Source: Eonycteris spelaea (Eukaryota; Chordata; Mammalia; Chiroptera; Pteropodidae). Taken from it: a DNA stretch of 64,000 bases. This document shows positions 48,870 to 59,765 of this stretch, one piece after another (the first letter of the stretch is position 1; every line of letters begins with the position of its first letter). The translations under genes were made by a program, and so were the position numbers. The notes under the pieces are model-generated. The model ran no database searches. It was not told the origin of the DNA and was given only the letters and a program-made list of their open reading frames with translations. The stretch covers positions 2,604,001 through 2,668,000 of the forward strand of contig PUFA01000116.1 of the NCBI GenBank assembly GCA_003508835.1. The letters are read 5' to 3'.

Positions 48870-49010
48870 TAGTTATTACCTCATTTTTCAGGTGAGGTAA
48901 CATACTTCAAAAAAAACTGTGCCTGGTCTAGGACAGACGCTCAACTAATTAGTGGCTGAACTAGAAAAAACAGACCCATCTCCACTACTCTAGAATTTAA
49001 GACACGTGAT
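48870..49010 (-). mobile_element. Probable antisense MIR fragment
   Basis: TTACCTCATTTTTCAGGTGA, GGTAACATACTTC, CTAATTAGTGGCTGAACTAG and AAAACAGACCCATCT follow the reversed MIR core. Confidence 0.5.
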
Positions 49011-50712
49011 TATATTTCGCAAATTCTGCTAAAACAATTTTAACTTTTTCCTTCACATGGTAAGAAAATCTGTTTTAAAATCATACAGGAAATCTCACTG
49101 GATTGAAGGCCAGTGTGGAATGCTCACAGTTACTCTGTCTGTCTCCATTGTACTTTCCCCGAGCAGGGGCTCCTGGTGTTTTTGAAAACTGTGCTTCACA
49201 CACTGCATGACTAACAAGAGGGAGTCCTTGATGTGCAGCCTCCTTCCCGTCTGCATGTATTTTCATCTCTAGCAACTGATGGCCAATTCCTCGTATCTCA
49301 AAAGTAGTCAATGGGAAAATCTTTACTTATATTGGCCCTATATATCTTAAAAAAAAAAAAAGGCGCTTTGGATCTGCTCAGTGCTCCTGAAGCTTTGTTT
49401 CTGACCAAGAGGCAGAAGCAGAAATTAACGTGCCAAAGGCATCTGATCACTCACGACTCCCCTCTGCATCTGCACGGCCGAAGCCAGTCTCACTCCCGGC
49501 TCGGGCCCCCTGGGGGGGCGGTTTCTTTCAAGGCTGCTCCTGGCTGGCTGCATTCCCCAGCTTCTGTACCTGGCCCACAGGGCACACAGTGCTTTCTTGT
49601 CCCACTGAACTCTGAAGGAGGAGGTCACTGGCAACGCGCCCATGCTCATCGGTGTGATCCACGCAGGGCGCTCCAGGCTGCTGTGGAGTCCTGTGCTCAC
49701 TCCAGCAGTCATGACTGAAGTCCCCCCTTCCCACTCTCATAATGGTGGTGACGGCTGGAAGCAGACTTAATACGCGAACAACTCCACATGAATAAATCTT
49801 TTCCACTGGTCTCCTAGACTTCTCCAGGAATTTTTAGATGTATACAGACAGCATATAACGTTGTCCAGAGTATAACTTAAAGTGGCATCTAATGAGGACA
49901 TTCTGAGCATTGCTGGGATATATAAACAAGGCCAGCATCCTCTTATTTCACATTTAGAGAGCAAAGAGCACCTTGGTCTCTGTCTTCAAATCATAACGAA
50001 TCAAGAAAGCAACACCTGGCCTTTCTGAAATGGAATAGCCAACATTATTGGGAAACGATTCTTGGGCTTGGACTCTTGGAGAAAACGACTGGAAGAACTA
50101 ACTAGATAATTTCGCAGTGAGGTTAGAGGTTTGTGGTTAATGCTAGCCAGCTCGGTCTTTGATGTTTACTGAGTTTGGAGAAAAGCAGAAATTCAGTAAC
50201 CCTCTCAGGAACATTCTAAAACTTCAGTTAATTAGATTTTAATAAACAAGGTCATCCTTATTGGCAAGCGTATTTTGTAATTTAGAGGTGAAGCATTTAT
50301 GATGCACTCCGACTTATACAAATTAAAAGACATATAAATCCTCCCCCTCAGAAGAAAGGCAATAAGAGTCCATCACTGTTAATGAAGGATAGCAAATACC
50401 ATCAAAGAAAGGAGTGGCCTGAGCGTGTGGGGCTGTGTAAATCTTGAATGATGCAGAACTTAATTCAGTGTCAGTTTTACAGAGAGACTAAAGCACACGA
50501 GTGTCTTGTTTATGTGGATTCGTTTTGCTCTGGTGAGAACCCAGAAGGGGAAACTGCCACATTCTTCTTATAGGGCAGAGTGTCCAGTTTTTAAATAATC
50601 TGAAAATGGAAAAGGAAAGTGATGCAAACACATCTGAGGAGGATGTGGTCATTTTATTTGCTCGAGGTGCACAGAATTTTGATGACTGAATCTAACTTCA
50701 CTTAGAGATTGT
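49011..50712. other. Intron, unassigned
   Basis: An 11-A run lies at about 49,350-49,361. The part at 49,420-49,720 is GC-richer with frames open on both strands and no domain. Confidence 0.4.
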
Positions 50713-51060
50713 TGTATAGTCTGCTTGGGCTGCCTTAGCAAAATACCATGAGTTGGGTGGCCTAAGCAACGGACATTTATTGTTCGTAGTTCTGGAGGGT
50801 GGACAGCCAAAGTGACAGGAGTGTTGTCTGGTGAGGACTCTCTTTGGTTGCTGATGGCCACCCCTTCACTATGTCTCATGTGGCTCTCTTTGTATGTACA
50901 CGTACGTACACACACACACACAGCAACACTGGTGTCTCTCATAAAGACATGAGGGAGGACATAATCACAATTAAGTCCACATGGTTGTGTATATTTTTAA
51001 GTTGGGTTTTGGGAAGCATTAATTCTGGGAGATGGTAATAAGTTTTCTGAGGGAGAAAAA
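50713..51060 (-). mobile_element. MaLR (MLT1-type) LTR, antisense, with (CA)n
   Basis: It opens TGTATAGTCTGCTTGGGCTG, then AGCAAAATACCATGAGTTGG, GGACATTTATTGTTCGTAGT and TCTGGAGGGTGGACAGCC. A (CA)n of about eight units at 50,908-50,922 sits inside it. The far end is decayed. Confidence 0.7.
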
Positions 51061-51499
51061 GATATTTGGTCTCCCAAATGTGGTAAATGCCATCTATACT
51101 CTATATTTCACTCCTGGAGAACAAAAGCACCAATTAATATAATAACGACTACAGGAATCCCTATCTAGCATCCCAGGGAAGGGACTCCTTTCCCAGCGAC
51201 TATATTAATACCTTAAGAAATAATGTCCTGCATTGTAGTAGTCTGTGAGACATGTTTTTGGCATTTTATGGCTTCTCAAATGCAGCTTTAACGGCGAGTC
51301 ACAGGGCTTAACAGGTGAGATTAGGAGACAGAAGAGAACACTGGTGAGCATCTAACATCTTAATCAAGGGTGCTGTGCATGCAGTTGCCTGCTTGTTCCC
51401 ATTACACAGAGCTAGTGAGAGTCTGATTCAACTACTATGGAACAACTCTTGGACTTCTGTAATAAAGCCCATTAAATTATGTTTCCTTCCTTGGGGGAA

Positions 51500-51915
51500 A
51501 AAATGAGAAGTTTACTCAACCCCGATGTCTATCAACAGAGGAATGATAAATTGTGATATATTCACATAATGAAATTATATACATCAATGAAATAAAATGA
51601 ACCACAGCTACACACAAAAACATACTGAATCTCAAACTATAACATTGAAGAAAAAGTCAGATACAAAATAGCACATGTTGAATGTTTTGATTTATACGGT
51701 GTTAAATAACAGGCAAAAATAATGTAAGGTAGTAGAAGTCAGAATAGCACCCTTTGGGGGTGCTGCATAGAAAGGGGTGAAAGGGAATTAGGGACCTGAT
51801 CATGTTTTACATCTTGACGTGAGTAATGATTTCATGGGGAAAAAATACATGGAAAGTGACTGAACAGTTATGATTTGTACACTTCGCTTTATACTTTTGT
51901 ATTCTAAGTTATAGC
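51500..51915 (+). mobile_element. Old L1 3' UTR (L1ME-like)
   Basis: CCCCGATGTCTATCAACAGA, AATGATAAATTGTGATATAT, AATCTCAAACTATAACATTG, AAGGGGTGAAAGGGAATTAG and GATTTGTACACTTCGCTTTA occur in L1 3' UTR order. Confidence 0.72.
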
Positions 51916-51944
51916 TTAAGAGAGAAAAGTATTGGTGGCTTATC

Positions 51945-52450
51945 ATGGCTTTTGGGGACAAAGCTGGAATTACCAATCCTGGCCCCCTCACCTCCAACAT
52001 TCCACGCACTTCGCCACACGGCGGTGTTTTCCTTTATTTTCAGACATCCTCTGCATATGTTGTTCCCTTTTCTGAAACGTCCTTTTTACTTTTCCTGACT
52101 ATGGAAATCCACTCATCTTTAAGGCCTTATTCCAGTTGTCACCTCTTCTGTGAAACTTTCCCTGACATCACAAAACGAATTAATTACTCTTCCTATGGGT
52201 TCCCATGGCAATTTATCTACACAGATAATTTGGTTATGGCTGACAGAGATTAGGAATTTTCTGGGACTTGCCCGGTTTCAAATATTTAGCTCTTTGTCTT
52301 TATAGTACATTCCTACCAAGTAATCTCATTTCTGAATTGCAGCATGTGGCCAAACGAAAATATAACTCTAATGATACAGTAGGTTTTATAATTCTGTCCT
52401 TCTTCAATGTGACCTCCTTGTCTTACTCATTTCTGTAGCACAGGACTTGA
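51945..52450 (+). mobile_element. L2 LINE 3' part
   Basis: TTCCCTTTTCTGAAACGTCC, CCACTCATCTTTAAGGCCTT and ATTCCAGTTGTCACCTCTTC, then TGTGAAACTTTCCCTGACAT match the conserved L2 region (GTTCCCTCTGCCTGGAACGC, TCAAATGTCACCTCCTC, GGCCTTCCCTGACC). No L2 frame is intact; the 102-codon open stretch here is incidental. Confidence 0.78.
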
Positions 52451-52689
52451 CCTTGACATTGCAGTGTCAATCATCTGTGTATTATAAGGAAATTTTACCT
52501 TTCTAAAAGCTATTTGCATCGTGGATTACCATGGTATATTTTACTGTCACATTGTTATTGACATAAGTGATCAGAAGGCAAGATTTGATAACACCATTAC
52601 GACACCCGTATTTTTCCTGGGCAGGATAGTATTCTTTTTAAGAAAAAAGTGTCTAACTGTGTTCAAGTTTTATGTCCTTTTTCCACTTT

Positions 52690-52812
52690 GAGTGAGTTAG
52701 CTACCTAAGTGTCCATTTCCACACCTGGTAAAAATTTTGGGGGGTGAAATTAAATAAGTCGATTACTTAGTACGGTGCCTATCACAAAGTAAGCATTCAA
52801 TAAATACCAGGT
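52690..52812 (+). mobile_element. MIR SINE 3' half
   Basis: GTGAGTTAGCTACCTAAGTG, TCCATTTCCACACCTGGTAA, AAATTAAATAAGTCGATTAC, TTAGTACGGTGCCTATCACA and AAGTAAGCATTCAATAAATA follow the MIR consensus to its tail. Confidence 0.75.
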
Positions 52813-52963
52813 TAAACCACATGAAATTGCCAATGTTTAACTGCATTTGACATTCAAAAATGGCAGTTTCGTATGGCTCAATGTAATGTTAACTATTACT
52901 AAAATCATCATTTTCACTTCCTTTTATAACACTGTTCAACAAATGGCTCTAATCATTTCCTTT

Positions 52964-53262
52964 TTAATGCTTAGTATGACTAGAACAAAAATGCAACCCA
53001 TGTATAAAGAAGGCTAAATCTGCTCCAGGCTCATGCTTTCTCTCAGGTAATGAGGGATGATGTCTGCCTGCAGCAGGAAAGAGTTTAAGACAGAGAAGGA
53101 CACTGGACAGTCCCCAGTTCCTCCCGAGCTTGGCTGCCTCCTGTGCAGCTTCTTCAGCTGCAAACTCAATGCCGATGACACGGAGGCTAGCATTGCACCC
53201 CGAGTGCACTCCTTCTAACTGGATCCGAGTGTGGATTTCTTTAACATTGTATCTACAGCTCA
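52964..53262 (-). other. Exon-like open stretch of uncertain status
   Basis: On the minus strand a pyrimidine-rich ATTCCTCTTCCAAG acceptor-like site is followed by a frame open for about 99 codons. It includes a protein-like run beginning CRYNVKEIHTRIQLEG and an alanine/glutamate-rich part (AAEEAAQEAAKLG). I find no convincing donor and do not recognise the translation. Spliced after the upstream CNTNAP2 exon in the phase that exon uses, it would hit a stop within three codons. It may be conserved noncoding DNA or an untested alternative exon. Confidence 0.25.
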
Positions 53263-53317
53263 CTTGGAAGAGGAATGGTGAACTTGTTAAAACTTTCAGA
53301 AAGGACTTGCTTCCTTA

Positions 53318-53430
53318 TTCATTCAACAAATATTAATTGAGAATCAGTAAGTTTCCAGGCTCTGGCACTGGTCTGGTGGGGAATGCGAACATTAATCAGT
53401 TCCAGCTCTAGTCTTTAAAGAGCACAGGGC
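53318..53430 (-). mobile_element. L2 LINE 3' end, antisense
   Basis: TTCATTCAACAAATATTAAT, TGAGAATCAGTAAG, CCAGGCTCTGGCACTGGTCT, GGTGGGGAATGCGAACA and TTTAAAGAGCACAGG follow the reversed L2 terminus. Confidence 0.75.
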
Positions 53431-55919
53431 TTACTACGCATTCATGTCTCGCTTATTTTTACCTTAACTGAGTGATTAAATTAATACAATATTTCTCTAC
53501 CATAGCACATCAGGGATCTGTCTGTTTCGTTTGTTTCCTTTTGCTAAATTTCTGTTGCCTTTCCCTATTTTTTTTCTTTCTTAGTATTCCATTTCTACAG
53601 TTCTTTAAGAATAAAGTTTACCCCCTTTGAATAATTTTAATCTCCTAATTTAACTCCTTTAATTAAGTTCAAATTCATTTAAATAGTTATAAGCATTCTT
53701 AAGGGAATCATGCATTTTAATTATAAGTAGATAATGAATATTCGATTACTGAGATTCTGAAATAAAAATTATAATGCCAGTGACTAAAATGCACAATATC
53801 TTGAATTCTTTATTACAGAGTTACCAATGAGAATAACCCACTGGGAATAACTAATTTTTTCAAGCTAGTTAAAACAATTGCATATGAAAAAAAATGTGTT
53901 AATATTACCTGATTGAAATGTCTCCCCTTTCTTATTGTGATATGGAGGGCATATTACTAATAATGCCATTGCTGGCTATAGTGACCCTCTGAGAAGGTGG
54001 ACCATATAGTTCTGTATAGTTCACAGATCTCAGTGATGAAAATAAACCAGCAGTGCAGGACGGGGAACTCCCTTCCCCGTGTGCATCTTTTCATCACTGC
54101 GCACATTGATGCTCTGTGTTATCTGTTAAGTGACCACACTAGCTCATTTCAGATAGGCATACAAGAGGTACTTCTCTCTGACTTCATCAGAAAATATCAA
54201 ATACCCTTGAACTAGAAAGTAAAATAGATCAAATGGAAGCACAACAATTTAGAAGGAGGAAGAAGAAAGAGAGAAAGAGAAGTGGATCTTTTCATGTCAG
54301 TACATTCTAGGGATAAAAAGAGACAGAATGTTAAGATAGGGAGAAGAGAGAAGTTCAGTACAAGGAATATAAATTAAATTCTAGAAGGAAAAATACAGCC
54401 TTCTCAAGGAGTCAGGGAGACAATCTCTGATATAAATAGGTCAGGTTTGAGGAGGCAGAAATATATAGAATCCAAAAATACGTGATTCAGAAGGCTTTTG
54501 ACAAAAAAGGGATACACTGGACTTCTATAATCTATGTGCAGTTACTTCCCTGCATATAATTTGTGTCTTTAGTTAACCTTTCAACTATGTTCTTTGTTGT
54601 ACTCAAGGATTACCTGCATGTAGGCTGCTGCTTGTAACCATAAATTACAGGAAAGAAGAAAAAAGCCTTATTTCTAGGGCTTCAAAAATAATAAAGAGCC
54701 TATCGAAAGTAATCAGATATACAGCATCTTTTGCAGAGAGAGAGCATGCCCCTGGGTGCCACAGAACACCCTAACCTGAAGCTGCCTTTTCTCCACTGAC
54801 CTCAGGATGCTGAGCCTGTCCTGTTTCAACTTCCTTGGGACAGGAAACAACATTCCAGTTGATGATGGTCAAACACTGAGTATTAGCATCATTATTAACA
54901 CTCTCTTCTCTTTGTCTATCTGGGATGTCCTCATTTGACAGGTTCATTTCTGGAAATTCATATTTAGATATGTGTTTTAAACAAAAACAGCTAATCCTTT
55001 ACTAACACCGCTCCCAGGAGCCAGGCCACCTCACTGGTTAATCATATTGCCATGCTTCGGTTTCTCTGCTTTGCTCTGCTTCATATTCTGCCAGTAGTGG
55101 CATAAAGCTCCTTCGTGTAACCCTGACTTGTCCTACTCATTCATCAGTTACAGATGCTGACTTACACATTCCAACAGGAAATGCTTCGCCTCTCCAGCCC
55201 TCACTTTGCCGTCACCCACACAGGGACGCTCATATAGTCCATTAGAATCCCAGCTTCAGAGCGAAACCTGATAACCACTCTGATTCTCACGGTTCTGCCT
55301 GTGCTGTAGGATGATGGGTCAGGGTGGTGGCTCATCAAGGTGGTATGTGCATGAGGGAGTCAGCATCTTCTCAGCCCAAAGGAGGAAGAGAGCTGATGGG
55401 CTGAAGCTGGGTCCTAGCGAGTGAACTACGTTCTGGGAAAAGGGGCAGTTTTGAATAGAACAAGACAATTTTAAATGATTTCAAGTTACTGCTGAGAAGG
55501 ATGCAATCAAAAATGGATTTAGGTGAATTTCTTCACATAAAGCGATGGCAGGCGCCCAAACCAAGCCCACTGGCCAGAGCTCTGGACGCCCCAACTCTGT
55601 CCGAGGAAAACACCAGAGACTTCTGAGCGGCAGTTAGAGGAGAGGTGAGCATGGGCGATGCCACGGTCAGGTGAAAACCCTGTGTTTTCAGTCACACTTG
55701 AGTCAACTGCTGGGAACTCTGAAATAGCTGAGTAGAGTCTAAGTGTGGCTTCAATTTCCAAGACTGCTAATTCAGGTGGAACTAGAGAAATGCACTTTGT
55801 TACATAATATCATTTTTCCATAGAGAAGGAGAAATAGTGTTTTTAAAAAAATTTTTTTTAAACCATTACCTATCTAAACTGGTATGTAAATCTACATACA
55901 TATTTGAAGGAAGACATAG
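53431..55919. other. Intron, unassigned AT-rich
   Basis: A purine-rich stretch lies at about 54,246-54,285 (GGAGGAAGAAGAAAGAGAGA). No gene or repeat family is recognised. Confidence 0.4.
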
Positions 55920-56297
55920 TTGAGATGACTAATTCCACTGGATGTCAAAGCTTGAAAAAGCTACAGTAATTAGCAATATTGTTTCATGAATAGGAAAAAT
56001 TTAGAGCCATAGGATACCATAAAAACTAGAGCCCAGAAAGAGACTCACATTTACAGCCCCTGGATTTATTATACAGATGGTGCGTGAACGCGCTGTGGGA
56101 AGGTATCAATGAATGGTGCTCAGAAATGAGAGAATAGAAATGTTTGACCCCATTTTATATCATAGACAGAAACCAATTCCAGGTGAATGTAAATTTAAAA
56201 TGAAAGACAAAGTAACTTTCCTAGGAAACAATAGAGGAGAATATCTTCACAATTTCCAAGTAGGAAAAAACCTTATGAAATGAGAAGTAAAAGACAC

Positions 56298-56646
56298 TGC
56301 TATAGACTGCAAGTGTGTGTCCCCCAAACTCATGGGCTGGAATCCTCACCTCCACTGTGGGGGTGTCAGGAGTGGGGCCTTCGGCAGGACGCGAGGTCAT
56401 GGGGGTGGAGCCCGCAGGGCTGGGGTAGTGCCCTCCACTCCCCCAACAGATCTCCCTTGCCTCTCCTGCCCTACGAGGACACTGTGAAAAGACGGTCATC
56501 TACGAACCGGTCAGCGAACCCTCACCAGACACCAAATCTCGATCTTCAACTTCTCAGCCTCCAGAACTGTGAAAAACAAATTTCTGCTATTCATCAACCA
56601 CCTGGTCTGTGGTTTTCTGTTATAGCAGCACAAATAAATTATGGCA
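56298..56646 (+). mobile_element. MaLR (MLT1A/B-like) LTR inserted in the L1
   Basis: It begins TGCTATAGACTGCAAGTGTG and continues GGAGTGGGGCCTTCGGCAGG, GAGGACACTGTGAAAAGACG, CCCTCACCAGACACCAAATC, CAGCCTCCAGAACTGTGAAA and GTTATAGCAGCACAAATAAA, ending near ATGGCA. This is a near-complete LTR lying between two colinear halves of the L1. A 148-codon open frame crossing it is a chance run. Confidence 0.88.
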
Positions 56647-57451
56647 CTAACTCCAATGAAAAGATGCAGGCTCCATTGAAATCAAGAATTACAAGATACT
56701 ATTTCAAGATACCTTTAAAAGAATAAAAAGACAAAACACTGAGAGAAGAAATTTACAATAGATATAAGTGGAAAAAGGCACATAATATACATAAATAACT
56801 ATAGATTAATGAGAATGATGGACATATCATTGGAAAAATGAGAAAGAAATTGTACCCGCCACTTTTTTTGGAAATCCAAAAGGCCCAGGAACCTATGAAA
56901 AGATGCTCATTCTACTAGCACCAGAGAAATGGAAAATTAAAACCTCAATGAGATGCCATTACACAACTACCAGAATATTTAATTAAAAAAAAATTGACAT
57001 TACCCATTGATGGTGACTACATGGAACAGCCAAATTTAGATGACTCTTGCAGAGATGTATATAGGTAAAATTTCTTTAAAAATGTCTTTGGTCCAGCAAG
57101 TCTACTCTTAGACAGAATAGCTCCAACAAAAAACGGGCTCATATGCACCTAGAGACATGAACAAGAATGCTCATGGCACTATCTGACCAGCTCAACACTG
57201 AGAACAATCTTAGTGTCAATCAACAGCTTAAATTGTAGAATATTTATGCCACGGAACACTGTAGCAATGCAATCAACTACGACTGGGTACAAAAGTATGG
57301 ATGACTCTGACAAATTTAATATTGAACAAAAGCGAGCCAGGCAGGATCCCATTTATATAAAATGAAGAAACTTGCAAGCCACATTTATGGTATCAGAAGT
57401 CAGGACAGGGGATGCTTTTGGGGAGAAGGGAGCAGTGGTGATTCAAAGGAA

Positions 57452-57499
57452 CACGAGGGGTACTTCCAGGCTGGCACACGAGGGGTACTTCCAGGCTGC
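57452..57499 (+). repeat. 25-bp tandem duplication
   Basis: CACGAGGGGTACTTCCAGGC occurs at 57,452 and again at 57,477 with no mismatch in those 20 bases. The near-identity points to a recent duplication inside the old L1. Confidence 0.92.
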
Positions 57500-57659
57500 T
57501 GCTAACCTTCCACTTTGTTTTTTCATCTGTGTGGTGCTCACATGAGTAATTCTTTGTGATGAATCACTGAGTTATCTAAGTCTGATCTTGCTTACTTTTC
57601 TAGGTGTATAATATATCATAACAAAGAGGCTTTGTGAAAATAAATTAATAACAGGTATT

Positions 57660-57800
57660 ATGGGACAGATGGAGGTTGGGGGTAAAAGCTTTCATTGTAC
57701 ATATTTGTATAATTTTTGGTTCTTGAAACAAGTAAATATGTTACTTCTTTTTAAAAAGTAATCTGATTTTCAATAAAGATGAAAAAACAGGAGATAAACT
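57660..57800 (+). mobile_element. L1 3'-end-like fragment
   Basis: GTACATATTTGTATAATTTT, TGAAACAAGTAAATATGTTA and CTTCTTTTTAAAAAGTAA resemble the terminal part of some old L1 3' UTRs. It may continue the L1 to its left. Confidence 0.45.
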
Positions 57801-57859
57801 AAAATCTCACATTAGAGCCCTGTGGTCCATGGTCATTTCAGGGTCTGGGTTTAAGAAAG

Positions 57860-58243
57860 TGTCTTAGGTTGCCACAGGTGCCATAACAAAATACCACAAA
57901 CTAGGTGGCTTAAACAACGAAAAGTTAATTTCTCAATTCTGGAGGCTAGAAGTCCAAGGCGAAAGGGTCGCCAGATATGTTTTACCCCAGGCCTCTCTCC
58001 TCAGCTTGCAGATGGCTGGCTTCTCACTCTGTCCTGACTTGGTCTTCCCTCTGTGCATCCCCAGGGCTTCCTTCTAATCTCTTTATAAAAACTCCAGTCA
58101 GACTGGATTGGGATCCACCCTAAGGACCTCAATTTAAACATCTCCTTAAAACCCTGTCTCCAAATACAGTCATAGCCCAAGGTACTGGGGGTTAGGACTT
58201 CAATATATGAACCTGGGGGTGGGGGCCGACACAGTGTGTCACA
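57860..58243 (-). mobile_element. MaLR (MLT1-type) LTR, antisense
   Basis: It runs TGTCTTAGGTTGCCACAG..TGTGTCACA. It includes AACAAAATACCACAAACTAG, CTCAATTCTGGAGGCTAGAA, ACCCTAAGGACCTCAATTTA, CCCTGTCTCCAAATACAGTC and TACTGGGGGTTAGGACTTCA. The flanks GAAAG and GAAGG are a plausible 5-bp target duplication with one change. Confidence 0.88.
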
Positions 58244-58437
58244 GAAGGGATGGATGTCTGAACGAGCTCCGGTCTGAGCCTGCTAGCCTTCCAGTGAGAC
58301 AGAGGAGAGAGCACAGGCTCGCTCTCTTAATGCGTGTCTCAGACTAACTGCAAGATTTCATTTGTGTCTCTCTTGCCGACTCTATGCAGATTTGGGAGAA
58401 ATCAGAGGAGATGTAAACTTTTCTTTTGAATTTTCCA

Positions 58438-58463
58438 AAATATATAAATATATAAATATATAA

Positions 58464-58531
<68 letters not shown>

Positions 58532-58538
58532 ATATATT
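58438..58538. repeat. Compound TATATAAA / TA microsatellite
   Basis: Four copies of an 8-bp TATATAAA unit pass into long runs of pure TA with two AA breaks, about 100 bp in all. Confidence 0.92.
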
Positions 58539-58731
58539 GGTCATAGCCCATTTAAACACAACTCAAAGGAGAAGAGATCCTCTGATATGTTCTGCTTATC
58601 TCATTGAGGGTTTTCTTTCTTTTTTTTTCTCCCACCAAAGAAATAATCCTCTTGAGATATTCTCCAACAGACCTTTGGAAAACATTACTGAGAAATATAA
58701 ACATCAATATTCACCCATGTATTTTGAGCTT

Positions 58732-58781
58732 CTTAAACATATAAAGTAACCAAATTCTTAAACATAAAGTAACCAAATTCT
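58732..58781 (+). repeat. 25-bp tandem duplication
   Basis: CTTAAACAT followed by (AT)AAAGTAACCAAATT occurs twice in tandem at 58,732 and 58,757. The second copy lacks one AT. Confidence 0.9.
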
Positions 58782-59319
58782 GTCATAAAATTCAAATTTA
58801 ATAATGCATATTTACTGAGTTGATTCAAATATAAGTTACTAGTTTATGGTAGTTGAAAGAACTAGTATTTATGAGCAACACAAGCATCTAAATAGGCTAA
58901 GTGGGCTATAAATCCTGAATTGTTTTCAAAATTTGCAACATGCAAACATAATTTTATTTTGCTATGGAATTCTTTCTTGGAGAAAATTATTTCACTCTAA
59001 ATAGCTCCTGTGTTAACTCATGCTTCGATTACGATCAGTGACTCTCAGGTCAAATGTGCCTTGGGGACTGGCTGTGCCAAGGTCAAATTCTGGTACGGGT
59101 GCTTCGCCCTTTCATCTGTATCTTGGCTTGTGGACCCCAGGGGTATCTTTCCCTAGGATGAGAGAGATTTCTGCTCCACTTGGCCAGGGACTGTACATTG
59201 CAAGATGGGTGAGCCCACCAGATAGTTGTCCTGTCCTCTGATTCCATACCATAAAATCCATTCCCTCTGCTACAGGAAGAAATTCTCTCAGTGTGGCCTG
59301 GTGACATCTGGGGCTCCAG
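58782..59319. other. Intron, unassigned
   Basis: The part at 59,030-59,320 is open in frames on both strands with no domain. It may be the 5' part of the hAT element that follows. Confidence 0.35.
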
Positions 59320-59765
59320 AAGACTTTTCCAGGGGTCCATGAACTGCTGGACCAAACGACATCCATAACACCACCAAAATGCTAATTTCCTTTTTCACTG
59401 TCATGCTCTCAAAAGTGTATGGTGGAATTTTCTAGAGGCTACATGCATGTGATTACAACAGACTGACTTTGCTTCTATTAAGCCAGACATTAAAGAGATT
59501 TGCAAAATTGTGAAAAAATGCCACTTTTCTCACTAACCATTTTTTGTTTTGGAAAAAAAATATTTTAATAAAAGCATGTTATATTAACAAGCAGGGGTTT
59601 TTTAAACTATTTTTTTCAAATAAACAAATATTTTAAAACACATCGGCTTTAATTTTAACACATTAAATATTGATATATAAAATCCATGTAAATGAAGTTT
59701 TTGGGCCCTCACTTTTTATGATTGTAATGAGGTCCTGATATAAAAATGTTTGATAACCATTGGTC
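59320..59765 (+). mobile_element. hAT-Charlie-type nonautonomous element
   Basis: CACTTTTCTCACTAACCATT, TTTTGTTTTGGAAAAAAAAT, GTTATATTAACAAGCAGGGG, AAATAAACAAATATTTTAAA, GGTCCTGATATAAAAATGTT and the end TTTGATAACCATTGG (a TTTGAGAACCACTG-like terminus) follow a Charlie-family 3' half. The left end is uncertain. Confidence 0.65.

Larger units (their letters stand above)
55920..57640 (+). mobile_element. Old L1, ORF2 part to 3' UTR, split by an LTR
   Basis: ORF2 landmarks include ACTAGAGCCCAGAAAGAGAC, CAATGAATGGTGCTCAG, CAGAAACCAATTCCAGGTGA and GAGGAGAATATCTTCACAAT before the LTR. GAGAAATGGAAAATTAAAAC and CTCAATGAGATGCCATTACA follow after it. The 3' UTR continues to AAAATGAAGAAACTTGCAAG. The frame is broken in many places. 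Confidence 0.85.

Noticed and set aside
56280..56726. 148-codon open frame
   Set aside because: It runs through an MLT1-type LTR and into L1 sequence, so it is a chance reading of repeats.
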